Below are positions 12,701-21,291 of a stretch of 64,000 nt of DNA, piece after piece; position 1 is the first letter of the stretch; each line of letters opens with the position of its first letter. The position numbers and the translations under genes were made by a program. A model generated the notes under the pieces. It did not search any database and was not told the origin of the DNA. It saw only the letters and a list, made by a program, of their open reading frames with translations. The stretch covers positions 33,606,001 to 33,670,000 of the forward strand of contig OU612065.1 of NCBI GenBank assembly GCA_914767715.1, read 5' to 3'. This DNA comes from Membranipora membranacea. Taxonomy: Eukaryota > Bryozoa > Gymnolaemata > Cheilostomatida > Membraniporidae.

Positions 12701-15700
12701 ATCATTTTGATGGTCTCATTTGCCTTGTAGCTTAAGTATATAAGCATTTAATCAGGACTGAAACTGCAAACAGAATTATAGCTTGAAGTCTATGCACCTG
12801 TAGTCTGGAAGCTGTCACGTAAAATATTTAGAGATGATGGCATCTCAACTACCACGTTCCATCCTATTACCTAAGCTTAGCCAGTTGTATTAAGCAATCA
12901 GTCACCAGCCTGCATATTGCTATTACTGTATTTTTCTGTATAATATATTTTTTGTGTGTCAGGATGTAAAGCAAAGCAGTTAATTGAATACATATGAGAA
13001 GTTTGGAACAGCTGTTGGATATCACATACTGCTATAAACATTATTTACTTCAAAACATTAGATCATTTTTTGATAAATAATACTGAGTGCAAAGTTACCT
13101 CACGTACCATTCTAACTAATAGTCTACCTGATCACTTGCCCATTGCTGGGTGCCAAAATTGTGTGGCAAACACAGCTCATCAATAATGGTCACAAAACTA
13201 CACAGTGACTTAATATCCAACAAAATAAATGAGCCAGGAAATTGGAGTGTAATTTATGAAATCGGCAACCCAGGGGAGACCTCCATGAGCGATGCTTTAT
13301 AGAAGCAAATTATCACTATCACATCTCTCAAAATCATCACTCACTTGGCTGTTCAATTAGACAAATTCGCTCACTCAGAATTTATATAGTTCCATCAAAG
13401 ACTGAGCCATTTCTGAGCGAGACCATAGAGTGCGCGATCAGATTGCGATTTTGGCTGTTTTTAATTGAAAGATCCCCCTAAAACCCTTCGCTCTCCTTTA
13501 AAATACGATGCTAAAGCTAATAGCACAGTTGTTATAATCCAAGCAGATGAACCAGGTCAGAAATTTCACTTTTAAGCCACCCTGTATGACGAAAAAGTTA
13601 CACAATTTAATCAAGAAGCATGATGGGATCCTTGAAAAATACTCATGGTCAATCATGGCTCAATACTAAAAAACTTGATAAAAAGTATTAAAAACCATAA
13701 GAGAGTTTCAAAATTGCAGAGTGTGGATCTTATCAGGAAACATCTGAAACAACATGTTTTGAACCTAACAAATAATGGGGGTTTGTCAACATAGTTTTGA
13801 ACAGAAAAGTTTGTCATGATGATACAAATGGGTGTTTGAAATTTGACGACATAAAAATGACAGAAAAACATGAAACAACTGCGAACAGGGCACAATGTTT
13901 TGTTGAAAAATCATTTGAACTCCATCTGAATTGGTAAACAAGGTATATAAGTCATCTTTGTCTACTTTCTGACAAACTTTATAATGAATCTGCTTCCTAC
14001 AGTAGGAAGCAGATTCATTATAAATTTTGGCTATATATTATAAAAATGGCCATATAGAACATTAGTCTCAGAACACATGATTCTTTTGATAGACAATTTC
14101 TCACAGGACTGGTCACGAATTCACCAAATTACAGACACTAATTTTGCTTTTGAAACATTCATCGAAAGCTACTCTACCATCATTGAAAATTCAAGCAAGA
14201 AGACTAGTGCTAAAACCCAAATGCGACATTTTAAAAAGCCACCGATGACCACAGGATCATTGGAACTTAGAGAAAAGTGTAAAAATTGCACATTAAATCT
14301 AAACAAGAACAGGAGTTTCCAATACAGAAGCCAGCTAACCAATAAATTGCCTTCCAATTAGTCCTTTTTATGATATTTAGGAATTGTTAACAATTTCAGG
14401 TATTTCAATGCGTCAGACCTTTTAAACTCTGCGAAGAACTGTCACAGTGTTACTATTAATGTTATATTGTCACTATTATTCCTCGAATGAACAGAACACC
14501 CCCCCCCCCCTCCCCTAAACATTTTAGTATTTCACAAGATCATTATGGGGAAAGTGTGACAAATTTACATAAATCTGGTTAAGAAAAGTATTTCTATTTA
14601 CATTTCAGAAAAGCTGAAAAGACTCCTTTATTGATTTATCACAAGAAAATTATTATTATCTTCCTAATAAGGAAGTTCTGATGAGACAACAGAAATTTGT
14701 TCTACCATAGACATCAGGTAGCAAGACAGAAATTGCACCATATTTAAAACCTAGGCACGGAATCACTGTCCAAATCGATAAAGATTCTTTTATTCCTACC
14801 AAATTCCATAGAAAATGCACTGTATGCTATTAAAATTGCAATGGATTCCTACACTTCTCATAGGTAAAAATATTTGAGCTATTCTATTTTTCTTTTTACA
14901 GCATGTCAAACTTAGAAAATTTAAGGCTACTGAATATCAATAAGAATATAGCTCTACTCTCAATTCCCGCTGGAGTATGTCGACTCGATACACTCAAGTC
15001 AATGGAGTGTAAAGACTGTACATCTCTGACAAGTCCTCCTTATGCTGTCTGTAGACAGGGGCTGCTAGCAATGAGAAAATACTTTGCCGATCTGGAAGAA
15101 AATGTTGAGCAAAACAAAAAGTTTGTTCCAATAACTGTTATTGGTCAAACTATGGCTGGTAAAACCAGCCTTGTTCGGTCAATGCAAGAAAATAAACGGG
15201 CTTTGACCACTCGATGTAACAATAGCAAGCTAGATCAGGCCACCAAAGTGATCAAGGTGTGTGAGGTAGACGTTGATGAAAAATTCAAACTTGTATTTCA
15301 TGACTTTGGTGGGCAAGCAGTATATCAGTTTGCCTATCAATTGTCACATAGATCACAGTATGTTCCCATGCTTGTCATAGACATTGCTGAATTTGACCGA
15401 CTTGTAGCTGAACACGGAGAAGAGAATGCCTGTGAGACAGTCTGTTTAACATGGCTCTCCCACCTTTATTTGTCCTGTCCAAAAGCAGGCCAGCCTTTCG
15501 TGGTGCTCACCCACTGTGATCTTATCGATAATGAAACCTGCAAAGCGAGAGTGAGTCAGTTGATAGAAGTGACTGAACGTCTGCGCCTTAGGTTAATAGA
15601 GGAGGAGAAGGCAATGAGACCAATAAACAGTCCAATCTTCATAATGGAGAGTTTCTGTGATACATCTCAACCTCTTCTCTCAAAACACACACCCCTTCTC

Positions 15701-18700
15701 ATATATAAAGGTTCTGGAACACAGGTAATCCTCGATCTAAAAACTTTCCTTGTGTCTGTTGGATTGCCTCTACTCACAGAGATTCCAGGTAGCTGGTATG
15801 TTCTGATGAATTTGTGTGCAAACAGCACACAGCCATATCTTACGCTGGGTGAGCTAGACAAGCTCTTCTCTAATGACAAAGATCGCTTCATTCTTCAGTA
15901 CCTTCATGAAATCGGGCGAGTGATGTGGTACAGAAATCGAGTCAAACTAAAAAACATCGTGTTTCATCGCATTGAGCTGCTCACACACCTAGTTGAGTTG
16001 CTCTATGATCACTGCAGAGAGGAAGCGTGGAATAAGCATAGTTTTCTGGCATTCCAGCATGATAACATGGGAATCAATCAACGGCAATACAATCATATGG
16101 TCCAATCATACCTAAATACTGGAGTGATAAGGGACATTTTACTGCTCAACCTCATCAAAAAAGAGTCCGAATTCAAATCCCAACCTGAGCTTGCAATCGA
16201 GGTATTGAAGGTCTTTCATTTGGTTTGTGGTCCTGTCAAGAAGGGCAGTGAAAGTCATTATATCGTCCCATACTTCAGTCAGAGAGAAATCACAATCGAG
16301 GAATCTGGAAAGTACATTCTTTTGAAAGTTGACATCTGTTTCAACGGACTGGCTATTCCTAGCTACGTATATCATCTTCTCGCTGCAAATTATGTGGATC
16401 TCCATATAACGCCATCCAATTGTATTGAGGCTGGCTCCAATGGTGTTTGTGTGAGGGAAAACAATGGCACAATCAAGTACCTACTTCATAACCATACTGA
16501 GAGAACCTTTTCCCTCCTGATACTGACCCCAACAAAACATGTCGATAAATCCTGGAACAGCCTGCTGTACACCTTGCAAAATTTGAGATCTCAACTGGAA
16601 CAAGAATGGAAGGGAGCTCACTATGAGATAGTATTCTACTGTTCGCACTGCCTGCTCACTAAGAAGGAGAACCCAACCACTCAAGTCAATCCTGCATGGC
16701 TCAACACTCGCCATCAACCTTATACTGGCGATGAAACTTGTGACTGTATTCAGCAAACTTCAGCCAAAAGCCGGACTACTATTCCGTATCCACTGTTCTA
16801 TCCATGTGAGTACAGTTTCACCAACTTATGTATGATTGATATGGCAATGAAAATTCTGGTCTGCTCTTTCTGCCTTCCTCTATAGATACCTTAATTCAAA
16901 TTGTTTTTCTGATGCTTGCTATATTATGACATACTACATGCTACTATATGCTTGATAGGTAGCACCATCACAGAGAGAGGGGTTCGGACTTTAGATGAGT
17001 ACATGTCAGAATTCGAAGTGGCTTCTCATGAATCACAAATAGAGGATATTGTGAAGGAAGTAAATTCTGAGAAAGTTCTTATTTACGCTTCAGATTTATA
17101 TCCAGTCACGGCTGACCCAATGAGTAGTACACTGAAACATAAGGTAGGAAGATGTTGTTGATTTTCACCTTTTATATGTAATATTTTCAAGATGAACCCC
17201 ACTGTTTTCACTCATAACCTGCATACAATAAGATGGTAGTAAATTTACTGGATTTAGTGTGCCTACACACACATTAGTCAGAGTCTTATTTTCTTGCAGA
17301 AGGTGTACAAAATGTCTGAGACTCGCGGAAGAGCGCTTATTATATCGAACACCTGCAATAACACAAGGAAAGGTTCAGAGCATGACTATCGGAATATTAA
17401 AGGAATGCTTGAGAAGTTTGGATTTATAACTGTAGGAGGTCACAAAAATTACACTGCAGAGGTAATGGCAATGTTTTTGTTCCGCCATTGTTTAAGCGCT
17501 CAAACGGTGACGGGATGCTGGTAGAGGCATTTCATTATCAAGAGAAAGTGGTTGATAATGAAATGCCTCTACCCGCATCCCGCCACCGTTTGAGCGCTTA
17601 AAGGGCAACCAGGGTTTCAAATAACTTCTCATTTGTTCTCATTGATTAATAACAGATTGCACCTTCTGCATAGAGAAAAAGACAAAATCTAATTGGGATG
17701 ATTATTCAGCCAAAATTCTTGTGAAACATTTCATCCATCTGGTACTGACACTAGAATACCACAGAGCAGTTTCCTGTTCCTGTTATTATTTAGCCTGTGC
17801 TCTATCATCATTACAGCAATGTCGTGGAACCTCCCCTAAACTGAAGTGTTACCCAGCTTAGAGTCAGTAACCACTTTGAGTTTTGCATCGCGTAATGCAC
17901 AAAGCTGATGCTGCTTAGCACATTATTTACTACCTGTTAATGCATTGCTGCAAATCCTTGGTTGCCCCTTAAAGGGCAACCAAGGTTTCAAACAACTTCT
18001 CATTGATGGCCATTGATTAATAGCAGATTGCACCTTCTGCATGGGGAAAAAGATAAAATATAATCCGGATGATTATTCAGCCAGAATTCTTGTGAAACAT
18101 TTCTTCCATCAGGTACTCAAACTCAGCTAAAAGAGAATGCCACATAGCAGTTTCCTGTTCCTGTTATTATTTAGCCTGTGCTCTATAATTATTACAGCAA
18201 AATCTTGGAACCTCCCCTAAACTGAAGTGTTACCCGGCTTAGAGTCAGCAGCTACTTTGAGTTTTGCATCGCGTAATGCACAAAGCTGATGCTGCCCAGT
18301 GCATTATTTGCTACCCATTGATGCATTGCTGCGAAACCTTGGTTGCCCTTTAAACTAGCTCCGCCACAATGAAATAAATGCATTGTCACTATAGGAAAAT
18401 TATCAATATTTGATCTAAAATTATAATAGTTAGAGGTGACTGTAACTCAGTTTGTAAGGTAGTATAGATATTTCATATGAGAGAGCCAGTGATCAATTCC
18501 CAGCAATTGCAGAAGTATAAGAAGAAGCGACCAACCAAAGCAGCAGCATCTTGTTATCAACTTGATGCTATTTCTTCTTCAATTTTTTTTTTAGCTGAAA
18601 ATTAGTATCAACTGTTCAGGATAAGCTGCTAAATCTACTGTAATTCTCAAACTCAAAATCAAAGAAAAACCTGGACTTTTGACAGTAAAGCAATAATTGC

Positions 18701-21291
18701 ATCATTGTGTCTACAACTTCCGATGACGTTACGTCGCCCCACAATTAAGTGCCTCATTTCAGCTGTATATGGTGTCCTGTCTAGGTATGTTATTAAGTCT
18801 ATGGTGAGATCCTATTTTTTGGCTTCAGGCTATATACGTATACTCGAATCACTTATTTGTTGTTTGCATAGATGATCGTTACGGCTATCCATTCAGAGAC
18901 ACAGCTAGTAGACTGGGAGACAGGAGAATCAGTACACAAACATCTCAACTCATTTGTGTTGGTCATCACAAGTCATGGTCATGAAGGGTCTGTGTCTGGT
19001 TCCAATGGTAAACATCTCGTAATCACAGAGCTTATGGATCTGCTCTCATCTGAGAATTTCCCCGCTATGAGAGGGAAGCCAAAGCTGGTCATCATACAGG
19101 CTTGTGCTGGTAGTAAGTTTATAAACTTGATCGATTATGGACCGTCAATTATTTTTCTAAGGGAGTAACTTACTAATAGTTCAACGATTCTTTTTTAATT
19201 TCCATGTCCTTGTCATTTACGTCTGCATTCTCAGGCAGCGATTTAATTACCGATGGTATGACATACACCCAAATTTTCTACTAAGTATTTGCTCTTATAC
19301 TCATAAGACAAATTAGTTCTCAGTGAAAGTCCAGATTGTCTCTCTACTTGTAGGTAGGAAAGAAACACTTCCAGGAGACTTGCCCCCTTCTCAAGCACCA
19401 CCCAATCAGAATCAGCTAGAAGTAGATCAGCCTCAACATAGCAATGGTGCCACAAATGAATCCCCTTCTACAGATCCTCATGATAACCCTATATCAGACT
19501 TCATCATTATGCAGTCCAGCTTTGATTGTAAGTTGTGAGAGACAATATTCCATACTTTCTAATTGTGATCGTAGATGTGTTGGTATTGAAATGAACATAA
19601 TTGTACTTTATATCACTGACAACCAGTTTGAAGGTTGTGATGGTTTGTTGATGATTGAGTTATTTTAAATTATGAACAGTAGGACACCCAACTCAATCTG
19701 ACGGGCACAGCTGAGCTGAGGCATATCCATCTTCTTTGTTTGAGTGATGTCATCGATCAGTTATTTTAACAGGATATCCCAGCCTTTGGCATGCACAACT
19801 CATTTGAACACTTACAGAGTATGATAACTAGCCACTTGGTCATACTGGGCAATAGTAGGAAATGCAAAAACAATTTTTTGTGTTCTTTTGCAGCATTCAA
19901 ATCACATCGAAGTCCTAAAGTTGGCTCGCTGTTCATCCGCTGCCTGGTATCTACATTCTATAGATATGCTCACAGAGATCATCTCGAAGAACTGGCAGCA
20001 ATTGTAAGTGATAGATCTTACTGCAGTTTTAGTCAATGTATGATGCTTGTAAACAGATTTTACACAATCAATCGAGTTTTTTGCAGTACAGTTATTAATT
20101 GTCTCAACAAATTGTTGGTTAATGCTTGAGAGTTTAGTAAGACTTGATGTAAGCATGTGTATTTTTACAGCATAATCTCAAGCTGAATCAATCAAGCACA
20201 AATACAACACACGTTTTTTTAGGGTGGGGGGTAAATGGACTGAATAATACATAGCATGTTAGTCACAGCTAAGTAAATGATTCCACCCGCACCTTTGTGA
20301 CGGCCATTGGCTTATTTTACAGGTCAGTGAGACTGTAGTAAAGGCTGGAGCACAGAGAACAGAATATCTGCAAAGAATCGGAAAGCAGCATTATCCCTCT
20401 ATACCTCAGACTAGATCTACATTTCTAGGTAATAAGTTCTATCTGCAGCCTGGGATCAATATGAGAACAGAGGACCACCCAGAATCACTCAGAAATCCTG
20501 TGTTACGCAAACCTACAGCTACAAGGATTCACACAGAACCTGGTATGTATGATGTTATGTATGATATAGAAGAAATGAAAATCATAGAAACTTTTTACTC
20601 GTTTCAATGCCGTTGCGCCACTTACGATGCTAATGCTGCTGCTGCCGCCGCCGCCGCCGCCGCCGCTGCTGCTGCTGCTGCTGCTGCTGCTTACAGTGTC
20701 CTGTCTAGGTTGAGGAAGTTTTTATTTTTACCTGATTATGACACTGCCTCAGTTTTTTCTCCTACACACCCGCTGATATGTCTGTAACTTGTGAATTAAC
20801 CAAAATATAAGGTACATATGTATTTTTTGAGTAATGAAAAAGCATTGTGCAATAATACATATCATGCAATATTTATTAGTGCTAGAGATGCGTTAGACAA
20901 AGAGTGGCCCAATGGTTAAGGGTGCGAACTTGCAAACCTTGAAGACCAAGTTCAATTCCCAGCCCGGCAAATGATAATGTTGAAAATAAGATGCAAATAA
21001 CATGTTATGCTTTCTACCTGATGCGGCCACAAATTATTTTCTTGCCCACCCACTGATATGTTGTCATGAAGGAACAACTTGAAAATTCACAAAAAAAAAA
21101 CATGAGTGAAATATGATTGGCCTATGGTATGGAAAAGACATTGTGATGTCTTACCATAATATACAATGTTAATTGGATTTTTCTCTTCTACAGACCTAAT
21201 ACATACATATAGAACCGGAGAGGCAGAGCAGATGAAGACTTATTATCAGTGGTCAGTAAAGAGAAACTCAGTAAAGAGGAACTCACCGTGA
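648..21291 (+). CDS. LRR-Roc-COR-caspase protein (ROCO family), 5' end outside the window
   Basis: Predicted exons: 648-788, 3913-4053, 4751-4891, 11012-11152, 14902-16805, 16959-17143, 17300-17461, 18872-19112, 19235-19255, 19354-19527, 19894-20003, 20323-20542 and 21194-21291 (stop TGA). Phases agree at every junction. The protein would carry LRR pairs, a Roc GTPase domain, a COR region, a linker and a full caspase p20-p10. Roc-COR proteins are large GTPases that dimerise through COR (LRRK, MFHAS1 and DAPK1 are animal relatives). Caspases are Asp-specific Cys proteases of cell death and inflammation. No CARD or DED prodomain is seen; the LRR-Roc-COR part may take over the sensing and oligomerising role, which is inference. 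The upstream start, and whether all four distant LRR exons join one transcript, are unknown. Introns between LRR exons are unusually long and full of repeats. Confidence 0.8.
2019..2190 (-). other. Antisense exon-like reading frame, copy A
   Basis: On the minus strand an open frame of about 55 codons ends at a good donor (ACAG|gtaag). It includes the segments GDLLTWIEIGESESDLQ and SVTCPAYN. The same frame with the same donor is open in copy B (12344-12525) despite several amino-acid differences and no indel. This looks like a stray exon of another gene or of a transposon carried in the intron. I do not recognise the family, and no neighbouring minus-strand exons were found. Confidence 0.35.
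2840..3400 (-). mobile_element. LINE reverse-transcriptase 3' fragment (minus strand)
   Basis: The minus strand reads as a decayed non-LTR retrotransposon C-terminus: a WHDHVS-type motif near 3380-3350, then FRLICNIQIIPNHLVPTNEL (interrupted) and a tail ending near 2843. A second copy lies at 4273-4590. Both are frame-disrupted and 5'-truncated. They sit in introns of the LRR gene. Confidence 0.7.
3554..3592 (+). pseudogene. Truncated LRR exon
   Basis: A TATAG acceptor is followed by about 39 bases matching the start of the LRR exons (LGSLTSLKKLLL). The match then stops and intron-type sequence resumes. The exon has no donor and is a broken cassette, evidence of exon turnover in this gene. 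Confidence 0.65.
3913..4053 (+). CDS. LRR exon b (141 bp, two LRRs, phase 2-2)
   Basis: Same length, phase and flanks as exon a. It differs from the others at exposed strand positions: ELTLDDNKTL against DLRLDYNKTL, and LKVSKCGL against LNVLGCGL. The usual LP near the end is LT here. About 500 bases of the flanking introns resemble 300-1000. Confidence 0.83.
4273..4590 (-). mobile_element. LINE reverse-transcriptase fragment, second copy (minus strand)
   Basis: A minus-strand frame includes LTWHDHVSCVSKKVAKAIK and FRLICNIQIIPNHLVPTNEL, a non-LTR retrotransposon RT tail closely related to 2840-3400. It joins the intron repeat abruptly after GTGTGTAGAAT, where copies A and B continue differently. 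Confidence 0.75.
4751..4891 (+). CDS. LRR exon c (141 bp, two LRRs, phase 2-2)
   Basis: Flanked by a ttatag acceptor and a gtaaat donor. It encodes the same LRR pair with variant exposed residues (VLRLDGNESL, LYVRRCGL). A dinucleotide AT run and a foldback element begin directly after its donor. Confidence 0.84.
4920..5640. mobile_element. Foldback (MITE-like) element with ~230-bp arms
   Basis: Sequence at about 4925-5160 returns as its reverse complement at about 5400-5640, including GGATACAGAGG / CCTCTGTATCC and CCTACCTATGATAGGTCATA / its complement. A non-palindromic centre separates the arms. A related sequence lies at 54890-55370. There is no coding capacity, so it is a non-autonomous DNA element of unknown superfamily. 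Confidence 0.75.
6075..6470. mobile_element. Foldback element with ~190-bp arms
   Basis: The left arm, beginning CATTTATCAATAACGTCAAA, is matched by the right arm ending GACGTTATTGATAAATG. The arms run through GCTTTGATTAAGC / GCTTAATCGAAGC and CCTCGAATTATACCACACAG / its complement. The short loop holds nothing recognisable. Small open frames here are by-products of the palindrome. Confidence 0.8.
6500..6716 (-). mobile_element. tRNA-derived SINE (minus strand)
   Basis: Read on the minus strand from 6716, the sequence contains GGAGGTAGCTCAGTTG (A-box-like) and GGCTTCGAATCCC (B-box-like) at tRNA spacing, then about 130 bases of unrelated body. The T stem does not pair properly, so it is not a functional tRNA gene. 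It would be an RNA polymerase III-derived SINE. Confidence 0.6.
6765..7095. repeat. Direct repeat, copy 1 (partner 12800-13125)
   Basis: This stretch, from GTCTGGAAGCTGTCACGTAA to ACCATTCTAACTAATAGT, recurs at 12800-13125 just after the end of duplication copy B. The match stops exactly at AATAGT, where the 7.1-9.05 kb inverted-repeat element begins in this copy. Confidence 0.88.
7097..9052. mobile_element. Putative ~1.95-kb DNA transposon with inverted ends
   Basis: The left end at about 7098-7137 (TTAAAGTGTTTGTAAAGGA, then GGTATCAT) is matched in reverse complement at about 9010-9050 (ATGATACC, then TCCTTTACAAACACTTTAA), with a few mismatches. It holds only short frames, including a THAP-like start at 8545. 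No target-site duplication is clear. It would be a decayed or non-autonomous element. Confidence 0.55.
8545..8772 (+). pseudogene. THAP-like zinc-finger fragment inside the 7.1-9.05 kb element
   Basis: The 75-residue frame starts MVNRKCCICQSTVGYFQWP and continues through LEWCDYL. This resembles the first half of a C2CH THAP DNA-binding domain: CxxC near the N-terminus, an aromatic/proline patch, and a Trp some ten residues later. The distal Cys and His of the domain are not seen in this frame, so it is at most a fragment. THAP domains occur in P-element-type transposases, which fits its place between inverted ends. Similarity is judged from memory only. Confidence 0.3.
9086..9200. mobile_element. 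Small MITE with ~32-bp inverted ends
   Basis: TAGCCTGTCTTGACAAGC at the left is answered by GCTTGTCAAGACAGGCTA at the right around a G-rich / C-rich centre. CTGCAGTAG occurs on both outer sides and may be a target duplication. A degraded relative occurs at about 56850-57000. Confidence 0.7.
11012..11152 (+). CDS. LRR exon d (141 bp, two LRRs, phase 2-2)
   Basis: The protein is identical to exon a (one synonymous A/G difference). It arose by the segmental duplication. If spliced in, the protein carries the same LRR pair twice. Confidence 0.84.
12344..12525 (-). other. Antisense exon-like reading frame, copy B
   Basis: Counterpart of 2019-2190: the minus strand reads through LTWIEMGESESDLQ and SVTCPAYNFETG to a donor GACAG|gtaagc. 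The frame has been kept open in both copies although substitutions accumulated. Identity unknown. Confidence 0.35.
12800..13125. repeat. Direct repeat, copy 2 (partner 6765-7095)
   Basis: Same order and orientation as copy 1 with small indels, for example an added CCTCACGT near 13103. It ends at CTAACTAATAGT and then diverges. Confidence 0.88.
13300..13485. mobile_element. Truncated hAT-like MITE
   Basis: It contains TTCGCTCACTCAGAATTTATATAG and an end TTAATTGAAAGATCCCCCT, matching the body and right terminus of the complete element at 24813-25062. The left end is degraded. Confidence 0.6.
13978..14024. repeat. Perfect 23-bp-arm palindrome
   Basis: Arms 13978-14000 and 14002-14024 are exact reverse complements around one base (A14001). 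AAGCAGATTCATTATAA can be read outward from the centre. It would form a cruciform or a hairpin in the pre-mRNA about 880 bases upstream of the Roc exon. Origin unknown. Confidence 0.9.
14077..14361 (+). mobile_element. LINE fragment (endonuclease-RT linker)
   Basis: A 94-codon frame reads DWSRIHQITDTNFAFETF, then KKPPMTTGSLELREKCKN. This pattern (DW..I...D.N.A...F, later KPW.T..L..S...K) is common between the endonuclease and reverse transcriptase of non-LTR retrotransposons. No RT motifs follow, so it is a short remnant inside an LRR gene intron. Confidence 0.5.
14902..16805 (+). CDS. Main exon: terminal LRRs, Roc GTPase and COR
   Basis: The exon opens after a ttttacag acceptor in phase 2, as the LRR exons do, and continues with a last LRR pair. 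Roc follows. Counting from the first Met codon (14903), the P-loop GQTMAGKTSL is at residues 81-90, the switch II motif DFGGQ at 134-138, and the base-recognition motif THCD at 203-206. The P-loop Lys, Thr and Ser and the Gly-Gly of switch II are present, so nucleotide binding is expected. The region from about 280 onward (PGSWYVLMNL, a GELDKLF helix, FLHEIGRVMWY-like segment) resembles COR, the dimerisation module that follows Roc. The open frame runs on to 16885, but the better reading leaves it at CCAT|gtgagt (16805), joining in phase to 16959. No kinase or death domain lies in this exon. Confidence 0.88.
16959..17143 (+). CDS. Linker exon between COR and caspase
   Basis: After a TTGATAG acceptor the frame reads STITERGVRTLDEYMSEFE, then an acidic helical stretch, and ends CATAAG|gtagga. 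Phase 1 in and phase 0 out match both neighbours. No known domain is recognised. It may be an activation linker, since caspases are usually cut N-terminal to p20, but no clear site is claimed. Confidence 0.72.
17300..19255 (+). CDS. Caspase p20 (large subunit) exons
   Basis: Three exons: 17300-17461, 18872-19112 and a 21-base microexon 19235-19255. The first gives RGRALIISNTC, the conserved RG strand whose Arg helps bind P1 Asp, then DYRNIKGMLEKFGF. The second carries the catalytic His in SHGHEG and the catalytic Cys in QACAG. The microexon and the next exon give SDLITDGRKE, comparable to the stretch after QACxG where caspases are processed. Both catalytic residues are present, so an active protease is predicted. 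The 1.4-kb intron between the first two holds a hairpin and two copies of a 380-bp MITE. Confidence 0.85.
17493..17599. repeat. Hairpin with 48-bp arms
   Basis: The left arm starting TAAGCGCTCAAACGGTGACG is answered by the right arm ending CCACCGTTTGAGCGCTTA, separated by about ten bases. The right arm abuts the terminal TTAAAGGG of the next MITE. A half copy without its partner arm lies at 52200-52250. Confidence 0.85.
17598..17971. mobile_element. TTAAAGGGCAACC MITE, copy 1
   Basis: About 375 bases beginning TTAAAGGGCAACCAGG and ending CCTTGGTTGCCCCTTAA. The inverted ends are about 20 bp. Shared body sequences include GCAGATTGCACCTTCTGCAT and GCATCGCGTAATGCACAAAG. It is non-coding. Copy 2 follows tail to head, sharing the TTAA. 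Confidence 0.88.
17967..18353. mobile_element. TTAAAGGGCAACC MITE, copy 2
   Basis: Direct tandem copy of the preceding element with the same ends (AAGGGCAACCAAGGTTTC ... GAAACCTTGGTTGCCCTTTAA). Divergence from copy 1 is modest. It sits wholly in the intron that splits the caspase p20. Confidence 0.9.
19354..21291 (+). CDS. Caspase interdomain linker, p10 (small subunit) and C-terminus
   Basis: Exons 19354-19527, 19894-20003, 20323-20542 and 21194-21291. The first is a Pro/Gln/Ser/Asp-rich linker ending ISDFIIMQSSFD, which lines up with the ADFLxxxST-type strand that begins caspase p10. The second has SHRSPKVGSLFIRCL, the SxR...GSxFI block that supplies the substrate-binding Arg. The third and fourth complete p10 and add a basic tail ending SVKRNSVKRNSP before TGA. 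Together with the p20 RG and QACAG residues, all three expected P1-Asp pocket positions (Arg, Gln, Arg) are conserved, so this looks like a true caspase rather than a para- or metacaspase. Confidence 0.8.
20636..20694 (+). repeat. GCC/GCT trinucleotide repeat
   Basis: About 19 GCN triplets in a row, first GCC then GCT, in the intron after the third p10 exon. Because the upstream frame stays open past the donor, intron retention would add a polyalanine tract, but the normal splice removes it. Confidence 0.9.
20891..20972 (+). mobile_element. tRNA-like SINE head
   Basis: AGAGTGGCCCAATGGTTAAG resembles an A box and AAGTTCAATTCCCAGC a B box, about 45 bases apart. Stems are imperfect and the sequence runs on into AT-rich DNA, so it is a SINE or tRNA pseudogene. 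Confidence 0.5.

Noticed and set aside
16139-16756. Minus-strand ORFs over the Roc-COR exon
   Set aside because: Shadows of a long coding exon; no domain similarity.
16806-16885. Continuation of the Roc-COR reading frame to the stop at 16885
   Set aside because: A strong donor (CCAT|gtgagt) precedes it and gives a phase-perfect join to the caspase linker; the extra residues are hydrophobic and look intronic. Kept in mind as an alternative short isoform.
18425-18510. tRNA-like SINE
   Set aside because: A CTCAGTTTG and GATCAATTCCC pair occurs at roughly the right distance but is too degenerate to call.
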